A stretch of 64,000 nucleotides of DNA, from NCBI RefSeq assembly GCF_002161765.1, contig NZ_NFIN01000002.1, positions 124,001 through 188,000 of the forward strand, read 5' to 3'. The position numbers were made by a program, and so were the translations under genes. Below the pieces are notes generated by a model that worked only from the letters and a program-made list of their open reading frames with translations, was not told the origin of the DNA and made no database searches. This stretch comes from Bacteroides sp. An322 (GTDB taxonomy: Bacteria > Bacteroidota > Bacteroidia > Bacteroidales > Bacteroidaceae). This document shows positions 35,552 to 44,400 of this stretch, one piece after another (position 1 is the stretch's first letter; each line of letters begins with the position of its first letter).

Positions 35552-36976
35552 ATGAACTTTAAGAAGTATTTATTCGTAGGCGCAGCCTTGATGAGCGTAT
35601 CATTCTTTGCTGCTTGTAGTGATGACGAGAACGAACCGGAAAATCCACCGGTAGAAGAACCGGGTGGTGAAGATCCAGATGAGCCTCAAGGTCCGGTAAG
35701 TTTGGAAGACCAATGGAACAATACCAATACGGTGATTTGGCCTGCTGATACTGTAATTAATCTGACCGAACACTATACAGTTCCTGAAGGAAAGACTTTG
35801 ATTATTAAAGAAGGTGTACAAATCATTGCAAGTACAGAAGGTGTAGGTGCAAATTTACTTCCGGTAGAATTTACAGTAAATGGAAATCTGTATTGTGAAG
35901 GAACCGAAGAAAAGCCTGTTCTTTTCTCTATTCCTGAAGCTGACCGGACGGAAGCCAATACATTCGCAGGTTTGTGGGGTGGTATTGTAGCCGGAAGTAC
36001 TTGCGAAGAAATGCTGATTGACCATGCAATTATCGAATATACGGGTGGTGATGTATTGGAAGGTGCTCCCGCTGCTAACGCAGGATATTATGAAGCAGGT
36101 GACGATGCTTATCCGCAGATTACTACCAATAACGTAAACGGCAAGTATGTCATTACAAATTCTATCCTTCGCAACGGTGTGTCGGATGCCATTTATATGA
36201 TGGGCGGTAATGCCATTATCATGAACAACTTGTTTATCGCAAACGGTGAGACAGGCGAGGAAGCGGTTAATGTGAAATCGGGTTGCCAAGTAGATGTAGT
36301 AGGTAATGTAATGTATGCTCCGAACACCAACGCCTTGAAGCTGTCAAGCTCTGACCAAAGTGACGTTCGCGCTCAAGCTAAGATTCAGGCTTACAACAAT
36401 ACCATCATCAATGCCGGATGGCGTCGCGACAGCGATAAAGGCGGCGGTATTTATGCGGAAGAAAACGTAGCCGTACATGTTTACAACAACTTGCTTGTGA
36501 ACTGCAAATTCCGTGCAATGACTCCGGGATTGGATAACTTAGCTAATGTAGAGGGTGGCTATGACGATAAGAATTCGGTTATCGATTATAACTATTATGC
36601 TTCAGGAAGTCAGGAAGTAGACCCCGCATACGTTTACGAGCAAGGCATTCATTATTCTTGGCAAGGATACAATTACGAACACGAAGATTACCATGTAGGT
36701 GTGGTTGACGTAAATAGCGTTATTGCAACCGAAGAGGATAGCAAAGACCCGATGTTTGCTAACTATGATATCAATGCCACTTCGTTGACTAACTATGTTT
36801 ATAATGATGCTTGGGATTTCCACTTGACTGCTGGTTCTCCGGCGTTGGCTGGCGCATACGATGCAAACGAGTCAACAATGGCTCCACTCTTCGGAACAAC
36901 CGGTCTGACGGTTAACGGTGAGACTTATACGACTCCTGCTCCTCAACCTTACTTCGGTGCGTATGGCGCAGAATAA
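35552..36976 (+). CDS. Surface lipoprotein, predicted parallel beta-helix
   Basis: The 474-residue protein has a lipobox ending FFAACSDDENEPE (Cys about residue 22). The acidic residues right after the cysteine resemble the lipoprotein export signal that sends Bacteroidota lipoproteins to the cell surface. A P/E/D-rich linker follows, then repeated short strands with turns such as VYNNLLVNCKF, AYNNTIINAG and MNNLFIANGE, typical of right-handed beta helices. There is no recognisable catalytic motif. It is almost certainly co-transcribed with the TonB receptor (50-bp gap) and could be its ligand-binding partner in place of SusD. Confidence 0.8.
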   Translation: MNFKKYLFVGAALMSVSFFAACSDDENEPENPPVEEPGGEDPDEPQGPVSLEDQWNNTNTVIWPADTVINLTEHYTVPEGKTLIIKEGVQIIASTEGVGANLLPVEFTVNGNLYCEGTEEKPVLFSIPEADRTEANTFAGLWGGIVAGSTCEEMLIDHAIIEYTGGDVLEGAPAANAGYYEAGDDAYPQITTNNVNGKYVITNSILRNGVSDAIYMMGGNAIIMNNLFIANGETGEEAVNVKSGCQVDVVGNVMYAPNTNALKLSSSDQSDVRAQAKIQAYNNTIINAGWRRDSDKGGGIYAEENVAVHVYNNLLVNCKFRAMTPGLDNLANVEGGYDDKNSVIDYNYYASGSQEVDPAYVYEQGIHYSWQGYNYEHEDYHVGVVDVNSVIATEEDSKDPMFANYDINATSLTNYVYNDAWDFHLTAGSPALAGAYDANESTMAPLFGTTGLTVNGETYTTPAPQPYFGAYGAE

Positions 36977-37024
36977 TTTTAATTTGGTATCTCTGATACA
37001 ACTCTGATACATTCTTTTTTCCTG

Positions 37025-37063
37025 AAAGTCCGGGGCTGAAAAGCGTTCAGTACCTCGGACTTT
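37025..37063 (+). terminator. Terminator after the TonB receptor/lipoprotein pair
   Basis: AAAGTCCG (37025-37032) pairs with CGGACTTT (37056-37063) and CTGAA pairs with TTCAG inside. Only a weak T-rich tail (ATTCGTTCTT) follows, so efficiency is uncertain. Confidence 0.6.
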
Positions 37064-37122
37064 ATTCGTTCTTACTGTGATAAGTAAATTGGTTAAGATT
37101 ATTGTATTTCAAAAAATAGCAT

Positions 37123-37130
37123 TACTTTTG
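37123..37130 (+). promoter_or_regulatory. -7 box TACTTTTG ahead of the TSCPD gene
   Basis: TACTTTTG fits TAnnTTTG and lies 31 bp before the ATG at 37162. The best upstream element is ATTG/TTGT near 37101-37105, slightly too close for the standard spacing. Confidence 0.45.
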
Positions 37131-37161
37131 CATAGCAGAATTACATTTTAGATAGAAAATT

Positions 37162-37407
37162 ATGGAAATCAATTATACAACACAAGGTACTTGTAGTACT
37201 CGTATTGAGGTGGAAGTGGAGGACGGCATTGTAAAAAATGTGCGCTATACGGGAGGATGTAACGGGAATTTGCAAGGCATCAGTGCTTTAGTGAAAGGAA
37301 TGCCAGTAGAAGAAGTTATCGCTCGATTAGAAGGCATTCGGTGTGGAAATAAAATCACTTCGTGCCCAGACCAGCTTTGCAAAGCATTGCGTTCGATGAA
37401 AGTATGA
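37162..37407 (+). CDS. Small TSCPD-domain protein (TIGR03905 type)
   Basis: The 81 residues match the stand-alone TSCPD domain also found at the C-terminus of B12-dependent ribonucleotide reductases. The name motif appears as TSCPDQLCKAL at residues 66-76, and further cysteines (Cys11, Cys33, Cys61) could bind metal or zinc. Function is unknown. The TGA overlaps the ATG of the flavoprotein gene (ATGA at 37404), so the two are translated together. Confidence 0.8.
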   Translation: MEINYTTQGTCSTRIEVEVEDGIVKNVRYTGGCNGNLQGISALVKGMPVEEVIARLEGIRCGNKITSCPDQLCKALRSMKV

Positions 37408-37976
37408 ATGTATTGATAATTAATGCTAGTCCGCGCCCGAAAGGAAATATCTCCCGTATGCTGAATGTAATGGAGGAGGAAGCTGTAAGGGTAGGGATGC
37501 AGGTTTCATCAATTCGTGTTTCCGATTTGTGTGTACATCCTTGTACAGGATGTATGGTGTGTCGTTCTAAACAAGTTTGTGTGTTGCCCGAAGATGATGC
37601 CCAACGGATGATTCGTCTGATTCAGGCATGTGATGTACTGATTATCGGTGCACCTTGTTATTGGGGCAATATGCCGGGTGAATTGAAGGTATTATTCGAT
37701 CGTATGGTGTATGGAATGATGAGTGAAAGCCCAAGAGGCATTCCTCGGGCTTTACATCGAGGCAAGCGGACGGTGTTGGTGAGTACGTGTACTACGGTTT
37801 ATCCTTTTAATATCTTATTTCATCAAACACGCGGAGTTATCCGTGCGTTGAAAGAAATATTGAAATGGAGTGGATTTAAAGTTGTTGATACGATTGAAGT
37901 GGGAGGTACCAAGCAGTCTCCCGTAAGTGAAAAAAAACTGGAGCGTTGCCGTCGAGTAGTACGGAAATTAGAATGA
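37404..37976 (+). CDS. Flavodoxin-fold NAD(P)H-dependent oxidoreductase with Cys cluster (iron-sulfur flavoprotein-like)
   Basis: The 190 residues show the FMN-binding start NVLIINASPRPKGNISRML, followed by HPCTGCMVCRSKQVC (about residues 45-59), a cysteine cluster like that of Isf-type iron-sulfur flavoproteins, and IGAPCYWGNMPGELKVLFDR (about 81-100), the second flavin contact. It probably carries electrons or reduces a small metal complex or quinone. It is coupled to the TSCPD gene by a 4-bp overlap and precedes metal/cobalamin importer genes. Confidence 0.8.
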   Translation: MNVLIINASPRPKGNISRMLNVMEEEAVRVGMQVSSIRVSDLCVHPCTGCMVCRSKQVCVLPEDDAQRMIRLIQACDVLIIGAPCYWGNMPGELKVLFDRMVYGMMSESPRGIPRALHRGKRTVLVSTCTTVYPFNILFHQTRGVIRALKEILKWSGFKVVDTIEVGGTKQSPVSEKKLERCRRVVRKLE

Positions 37977-37984
37977 ATTAAATC

Positions 37985-38056
37985 TAGAATACAAAGATAC
38001 GGAGTTTTATATAGATAAATTTATGAGTCTCTGTGGTTTTGTATCTTTTTGTGCTC
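37985..38056. repeat. Decayed inverted repeat, GAACACAGAG family, copy 4
   Basis: Left arm GAATACAAAGATACGGAG (within 37985-38004) and right arm 38029-38056 (complement starting GAGCACAAAAAGATAC) follow the same pattern as copies 1-3 but with more changes and a 2-bp insertion. The right arm ends 12 bp before the start of the binding-protein gene. Confidence 0.5.
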
Positions 38057-38068
38057 AATGTCATAATT

Positions 38069-39226
38069 ATGGGTAAGACAATCAAAATACGATGGCTTGT
38101 GATTTTATTTTGGGAGATAGTTACATGTGCGTTTTTGCTTTCTGCTTGTAGTGGAAAACAGAAGATGCAGACTGGAATTGCTGAAAAAGGAGACACTCTG
38201 CGGTTGGCGTATGCGCAATATTTAACGATTGTAAAGTACAAAGCATTTACACAAGTCACAGTACGCAATCCATGGGATTTAACACGTGTCTTGCATACTT
38301 ACTTGTTAGTAGATAAACGAAAGCCTCTACCTCGTGTATTGCCTCAAGGTACGGTAGTGCGTATTCCGTTAGAACGGATGCTGGTTTATTCGGCAGTACA
38401 TTGTGGATTGTTCGATGAACTAGGAATGGTAGAAGCGGTGCGTGGAGTATGCGATTTGCCGTATATCCGTTTGGAGAAAATACATCGGCGTGTGGCTGAG
38501 GGAAAAGTAACTGATGTCGGAAGTAGTATGAGTCCTAATATCGAGCGTGTGATTGCTTTGCGTCCTGATGGTATCTTGCTTTCACCTTTTGAAAATGGCT
38601 CGTACGGAAGGATTGAAAAATTAGGTGTTCCGTTAATAGAATGTGCTGACTATATGGAAACTTCGGCATTGGGACGTGCTGAATGGATGCGTTTTTATGG
38701 AATGTTGATTGGAAAGGAATACGAGTCGGATTCTTTGTTTACAAAGGTGGAATATGCGTATCAAGCATTGCGGCATGTAGCGGATGAAACAGAAGAAAAG
38801 CCTGTCGTATTAGCGGAATTGAAGCAAGGTTCAGCGTGGTATGTGCCTGGCGGAAAGAGTGTTACGGGGCAGATGTATGCTGATGCCGGTGCGTGTTATG
38901 CTTTCGGGACTATTGCTGAAAATGGCTCCGTTCCCTTGTCCTTCGAAACCGTATTTGACCGTGCCCGTCATGCTGATTATTGGTTGATTAAATATAATCA
39001 GATGCATGACAAGACTTATGCTGAATTAGAGCGGGATTATCGTCCTTACGCTGGATTTGATGCATTTCGAAAGCGGAGGATATATGGATGTAACACTGCG
39101 AAAGTTCTTTATTATGAGGAAACTCCTTTTCATCCCGAACGGTTGCTAAAGGACTTAATTGCGGTATTTCATCCTAATTTGTTCCCTAATTATGAGATGC
39201 GTTATTTCACGCCATTGTCTGAATAA
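38069..39226 (+). CDS. Substrate-binding lipoprotein of an iron-complex/cobalamin-type ABC importer
   Basis: The 385-residue lipoprotein (lipobox FLLSACSGK, Cys about residue 27) has a class III periplasmic-binding fold. Signs are RIPLERMLVYSAVHCGLFDELG (split domain 1, shortened here), SMSPNIERVIALRPDGILLSPFEN and the linking helix region that follows. This fold binds ferric siderophores, haem or vitamin B12. The start MGKTIK at 38069 is chosen because it opens the signal peptide; an in-frame start at 38033 lies in the repeat. The permease gene starts 4 bp after the stop. Confidence 0.82.
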   Translation: MGKTIKIRWLVILFWEIVTCAFLLSACSGKQKMQTGIAEKGDTLRLAYAQYLTIVKYKAFTQVTVRNPWDLTRVLHTYLLVDKRKPLPRVLPQGTVVRIPLERMLVYSAVHCGLFDELGMVEAVRGVCDLPYIRLEKIHRRVAEGKVTDVGSSMSPNIERVIALRPDGILLSPFENGSYGRIEKLGVPLIECADYMETSALGRAEWMRFYGMLIGKEYESDSLFTKVEYAYQALRHVADETEEKPVVLAELKQGSAWYVPGGKSVTGQMYADAGACYAFGTIAENGSVPLSFETVFDRARHADYWLIKYNQMHDKTYAELERDYRPYAGFDAFRKRRIYGCNTAKVLYYEETPFHPERLLKDLIAVFHPNLFPNYEMRYFTPLSE

Positions 39227-39230
39227 ATAT

Positions 39231-40262
39231 ATGAAAGCAAATAAGAACCATATTTGTATAACAATGCTAGTAATGGCAGTGTTGGCACTTGTAGCAGCAA
39301 ATCTTTACTGGGGAGCTGTATCAATTCCTGCGGATGAAGTGACCGCTATTCTTTTGGGGAGTGATTCTTCTGATTCAGGCTGGAACTTTATCGTATGGGA
39401 ATCTCGTGTTCCTCAATGTATTACGGCTTTGCTTTGTGGGGCAGCATTGGCTGTATCTGGATTGATTTTGCAGACAGTTTTTAGTAATCCGCTTGCGGAT
39501 TCTTCTATTTTAGGTATTAGTTCTGGTGCTAGTTTAGGCGTGGCATTAGTCGTGTTGGCAGGTGGAGGAAGTATTGTGACGGGGCAATTTGTGCTTTCTG
39601 GTTTCCTTTCGATGGTGGTAGGGGCATTTGTCGGAGCGATGATAGTAATGCTCGCTGTACTTTTTCTTTCTGTTCTGATTCGTAATAGTGTAATGTTACT
39701 TATTGCGGGTATTATGATAGGATATTTGACTTCTTCCGTTATATCTTTACTCAATTTTTTTGCTACAGATGAGGGGGTTCATTCGTTTGTTATTTGGGGA
39801 TTGGGTAGTTTTGGAGGTGTATCATCTGTTCAACTTCCAGCTTTTTCGGTAATTATGTTTTTGGGGTTGCTAGCTGCCTTGTTTATGGTAAAACCTCTTA
39901 ACACTCTTTTGTTGGGACCTCGTTATGCTGAGAATTTAGGTATTCGTGTGCGTCATGTGAGGTCGTGGTTATTAGTAATAGTTGGTTTCCTTACTGCAGT
40001 AACTACTGCATTTTGTGGACCTATTGCTTTTATTGGACTTGCAGTTCCCCATGTGGCGCGTATGTTGTTAGGCACAGCAAACCATCGTTTTTTGCTTCCG
40101 GTGACTTTACTGACAGGATGTGTTGTAGCTTTGCTTTGCAATTTGCTATGTTTACTTCCTGGTGAACGTGGGGTTATTCCTCTTAATGCCGTTACTCCTG
40201 TGTTGGGAGTACCGGTTATTATTTATGTTATAATTCGCCAACGCAGTTCATTCCATAAATAA
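39231..40262 (+). CDS. FecCD/BtuC-family ABC importer permease
   Basis: The 343-residue inner-membrane protein has about ten helices. The family motifs are SGLILQTVFSNPLADSSILG (about residues 79-98), TTAFCGPIAFIGLAVPHVAR (about 260-279) and the end region LPGERGVIPLNAVTPVLGVP. It forms the channel for the substrate of the adjacent binding protein. The ATPase gene that normally follows is absent here: the next gene is on the opposite strand and its 3' end overlaps this one by 35 bp (40228-40262). Confidence 0.9.
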   Translation: MKANKNHICITMLVMAVLALVAANLYWGAVSIPADEVTAILLGSDSSDSGWNFIVWESRVPQCITALLCGAALAVSGLILQTVFSNPLADSSILGISSGASLGVALVVLAGGGSIVTGQFVLSGFLSMVVGAFVGAMIVMLAVLFLSVLIRNSVMLLIAGIMIGYLTSSVISLLNFFATDEGVHSFVIWGLGSFGGVSSVQLPAFSVIMFLGLLAALFMVKPLNTLLLGPRYAENLGIRVRHVRSWLLVIVGFLTAVTTAFCGPIAFIGLAVPHVARMLLGTANHRFLLPVTLLTGCVVALLCNLLCLLPGERGVIPLNAVTPVLGVPVIIYVIIRQRSSFHK

Positions 40263-40815
40263 CATAGCCAGCGATACCGCTTAGTACGATAAGTAATATA
40301 GGATTAGTTTTGAAGCAATAGGAGGCTATGAAAGTAATGAGGAACAATACGGTACTGATGATAATTTGTAAGCTATCAGTTCCAAAATTTTCACTGTTTA
40401 TCAGTACCAAAGCTGCTGCTGCTAGCAAGCCTACTACACCGGGACGTAATCCACTGAACACTGCAGCTACAGCTGGGTGTTTTTGGTATTTGAGGAAGAA
40501 GCGGCTGATAAGTACCATAAGAATGAATGAAGGTAGCACTACTGCTCCGGTGGTGATGATAGAACCTAAGATGCCTAAGGCGTGCGAATAGCCTGCACCC
40601 ACTACCGCAGAATAGCCTACGTAGGTGGCTGAATTGATTCCAATAGGACCCGGAGTCATTTGACTGATAGCGATAATATCGGTAAATTCGGTTGAAGTAA
40701 GCCATTCGTGGCGTGTCACTACTTCACCTTGTATCATGGAAATCATGGCATAGCCTCCTCCAAATCCAAAGAGGCCGATTTTGAAGAATGCGTAGAAAAG
40801 TTGTAAGAAAAGCAT
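40228..40815 (-). CDS. Short-chain chromate transporter (ChrA half), second of pair
   Basis: The 195-residue membrane protein of the CHR family has the motif GLFGFGGGYAMISMIQ (about residues 14-29) and QMTPGPIGINSATYVGY (about 52-68). Short-chain CHR proteins work as pairs of oppositely oriented halves that export chromate, or transport sulfate or related anions; the substrate is not proven for Bacteroidales members. It follows the first half after a 77-bp spacer of AT-rich repeats. Its 3' end overlaps the importer permease on the other strand. Confidence 0.88.
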   Translation of the reverse strand: MLFLQLFYAFFKIGLFGFGGGYAMISMIQGEVVTRHEWLTSTEFTDIIAISQMTPGPIGINSATYVGYSAVVGAGYSHALGILGSIITTGAVVLPSFILMVLISRFFLKYQKHPAVAAVFSGLRPGVVGLLAAAALVLINSENFGTDSLQIIISTVLFLITFIASYCFKTNPILLIVLSGIAGYVIYGMNCVGEL

Positions 40816-40892
40816 TTTTTGTTTTAGTTAATAATGGATAGTTAATAATGAATATTTGATACTTAGTAACAGTATACGTAAACTTTTAATTT

Positions 40893-41432
40893 TCAATTTT
40901 TAATTCTCAATTTCCCATAAATGTATCCACCCAATCCGCTCAGGATAATGACATAGATAGGCGAGAAACCTAAGAGCCAAATAAGAAGTGCGGAGACTAT
41001 TGGTATCCATGCATTATAACGATTGATACGGGCAGACTTTGCCATTTTAAATGTTGGAGCAGCTATCAATGCGACTACGGCAGGACGGATGCCCTTGAAT
41101 ATGCTTTCCACCGCTGGATAGTGCTTGAACTGCTGGAAGAAAAGGGCGATAGCAAGGATGACGAGAAACGAAGGTAAGATAGTGCCTAATGCCATCCAGA
41201 AAGCTCCCCAAAAACGGCGTAGCTTGTAGCCTATGAAGATGGCAATATTGACTGCAAAGATGCCAGGAACAGTTTGCGCTAGTGCCATTAAGTCGAGGAA
41301 GTCTTCGCGAGTAATCCATTTCCGTTTGTCGACCAGTTCATCTTCAATCAGAGGAACCATGGCATATCCTCCGCCGATGGTGAACATCCCAATGCGAGTG
41401 AAGATGAGAAATGATTTGATGTAAAAGTTCAT
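40893..41432 (-). CDS. Short-chain chromate transporter (ChrA half), first of pair
   Basis: The 179 residues contain GMFTIGGGYAMVPLIEDELV (about 14-33) and LAQTVPGIFAVNIAIFIGYKLR (shortened; about 51-70), the CHR-family signatures. The two halves differ enough to form the heterodimer expected for this family. The gene starts only 11 bp after the stop of the large sensor gene on the same strand, implying one transcript. Confidence 0.88.
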   Translation of the reverse strand: MNFYIKSFLIFTRIGMFTIGGGYAMVPLIEDELVDKRKWITREDFLDLMALAQTVPGIFAVNIAIFIGYKLRRFWGAFWMALGTILPSFLVILAIALFFQQFKHYPAVESIFKGIRPAVVALIAAPTFKMAKSARINRYNAWIPIVSALLIWLLGFSPIYVIILSGLGGYIYGKLRIKN

Positions 41433-41443
41433 ATCGTTTGAGT

Positions 41444-44400
41444 TTATTCGTTTTTCTTATATACGCTGGGCGGTACGCCATAAAATTTTTTGAATGTATC
41501 TGCAAAGTATTTTGGGTCGGCGAATCCCATGCGGTCGGAAACTTCCGCTACGGTATATTGCCGGCTTTTCAGTAAGGCAGCAGCTTCCTGCATACGGATG
41601 TTGCGAATGAATTCATTGGGTGGGATACCGGTGAGTGCCTTCATTTTGTTATAAAATCCAGTGCGGCTCATGTTCATCTCTGCGCAGAGGGTGTCTACAG
41701 TCAGATCGCCACTTAGGTTTTCTTTAATGAATGCAGTGACATGTTGTATGAATTTTTCGTCCAATCCTGATGGAAGGTGAATTTCTTCAGCAGACGGATC
41801 CGGTTCCATTGAAGCTTGTTTCAGTCTCTTGCGGATAAATTCGCGGTTTTCTAATAGGTTGCTGATGTTGGCTTTCAATACGGTGAGGTCGAATGGTTTT
41901 ACGATGTGCATATCTGCCTTAGTTTGCAAGCCTCGTAAAATATCTTCACGGGTACCGAGGGCAGTGAGCAGGATGACGGGTATATGGCTGGTTTCGATAT
42001 CACTTTTCAAGATTCCGCACATCTCTTCGCCATTCATTACAGGCATCATCACATCTGAAATGACCAAGTCGGGCGGTGTGATATGTATTTTGTCAAGTGC
42101 TTCTTGCCCGTTGCCAGCTTCTTCTGTGTAATAAGTATCCGCCAGACTTTCTGCTAAAAAACTGCGTAGGCTCGTGTTGTCCTCCACTATTAGGATATGG
42201 GGGGCATTGGGAGGGGTTTGCTGTGTGTTCGCAAGTCGGGGAACATTCGTGAACACTTCTTCTTGTTTTTCTTCTTCAGACAAGACGTTTTCAGGGATGT
42301 TTTCAGCTTGGTACAGATAGCGTTCGCTCTGTATGGGGAAACTCAAAGTAAAGGTAGTTCCTATGCCTTCTGTACTAGTATAGCTTATCCGTCCTTCGTG
42401 ATTACGTATTAGGCGATAGGTAAGCAACATTCCGATACCAGAACCTGTGATGAGTTGGTTTGTGGCGTTTCGTCCGCGGAAAAGGAAACGGAACAGTTTC
42501 TTTTGGTCTTCCTTAGAGATACCTATGCCCGTATCTTCAATGTTCAGTGTCCAACGGTTTTTGGCGCGTCCGGCTTCTATTCGTACTTCTCCTCCGCTTG
42601 GTGTATATTTTAAGGCATTACTGATAAGGTTACGCAGGATAGAATCCATTTTATTACGGTCTATCCATACTTCGAATTTTTCAGGTGCACTTTTGTAATG
42701 CAAAGCAATGTTTTTTTGTTCTGCATACGCCTTAAATTGTGTCAGGTAGGTTTGTAGGTATTGGTTCAATTCGTACCGTGATACCGTGGCTTGTGAACTA
42801 TAATAACTTTCTTTTTGGAAATTGATAAGATTATTTGCTAGTTCAGACAGATTTTCTGTGTTTTGCAGAGCGAGGTTTAGATTTCTCACCCCTTTGTCAC
42901 TTAACTGTTCGTCTTTTAGTATCTCACCTAAAGGAGCCTTAATGAGGGTAAGTGGGGTACGAATATCGTGTGCAGTATGAACAAAGAAGTTGATTTTTTC
43001 TTGTGATACTTGTTTTTCATGGCGGATGATTTTAATGCGCACGATGAGCCACGTGATGCCGATAATGATAAATGCATAACCTAAAAATGCCCAAAAAGTG
43101 AGCCATACCGGACGTCCTATCAAGATGCGGATACTTCGTTCTTCTATAGGTTGGTGACTATTGGTCAGTACCGCTCGTACGCGGAGGGTATAATTGCCCG
43201 GCGATAGATTGGTATATTGGATAAGTCCATCGGTTGTAAGGGAAGACCATTGGTCGTAAAATCCTTCTAATTTCCATGTGTAGGCAATATTAGATGGATT
43301 ATCAAAATTAATGGATGAAACATTAAGCGAGAACGTGTTTTGGTCGTATCTTAGTTTGATTTGCTCAGTTTGGTCAATAGGTTGGGAAAGTGGTGAGTCT
43401 TGCCCATCGGGGTGAACCGTACGATACATGATTTTTAGGTCGGTAAATACGATATGATTATAGAATTCGCTAGGCAATTTGATATCATCAGGAAGGACAA
43501 TAGCACCTTCGTTGCTTCCAAATATCAGGACGCCGTCGCGGGTATGGAGGGCGGCATTCGGATTGAAGCTAGCAGCAAGAAGGCCTTGTTCTTTAGTCCA
43601 ATTGGTAAAAGACTTTTCTGCGCAATCAAAGAAAGACAAGCCATTTTCGGTACCTATGTAAAGGTTTCTGTTTCGGTCTGAAATAATGCAATAGATATTG
43701 TCGCTTCCTATGCCGCTATTTTCAGTATGGTAATGGATGAATTCAGTCTTGCCGTTAGGCAAAACAAATAATCCGTTTCCGTATGTGCCAATGTAGGTAT
43801 TCTGTACCGAATCTGTGTAAATTACGTTGATACATCCCATTTGTTCATTTTCTAAAGGACGGAATTCTTGAGTTGTCTTGTCGAAGATATAAATACCATT
43901 AATGGTTCCAATCCATAAAGAATGTGCGTCTCTTTGTTGGATTGTTGTAACAGGATATCCAATGTTGTATTCATTGGTAAGGTTTGTTTGTGGATTATGC
44001 GACTTTAGGCGATAAAAACCACCGGTCCATACTAATCCGTCCGTATCGCGGTAGATGCATCGGATGTATTTGTCTGGACCTTCATCGGGAGTGATGCTAT
44101 GTTGTTGATAAAACGTGGTTTTCCGTGTATGCTTGTTTATCATGTAAACGCCTGACATGTAGCCTCCGGCAAGGATGAGTCCGGGTTTTACTTCACAAAG
44201 CGAGGCGAAAATGCGGTTTTCGCTTTCGTTATTCGTTCCGGATTCATCGGTGAGGAAGTTTATCCATTGGTCTTTGTCTTTTTGATAGCAGCTTATTCCG
44301 TTGCTGGTGGCATACCAAATGTCGCCTTCCGCGTCTTCTAAGATGGCGTTCACACAATTGTTGGCAAGTGAGTGAGGATTATTGGGCGAATGCTTAACCC

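Noticed and set aside
32841-36976. TonB receptor and lipoprotein as a SusC/SusD pair
   Set aside because: The lipoprotein shows beta-helix-like repeats and no SusD-type TPR/helical features, and the receptor plug resembles other TonB receptor types more than SusC.
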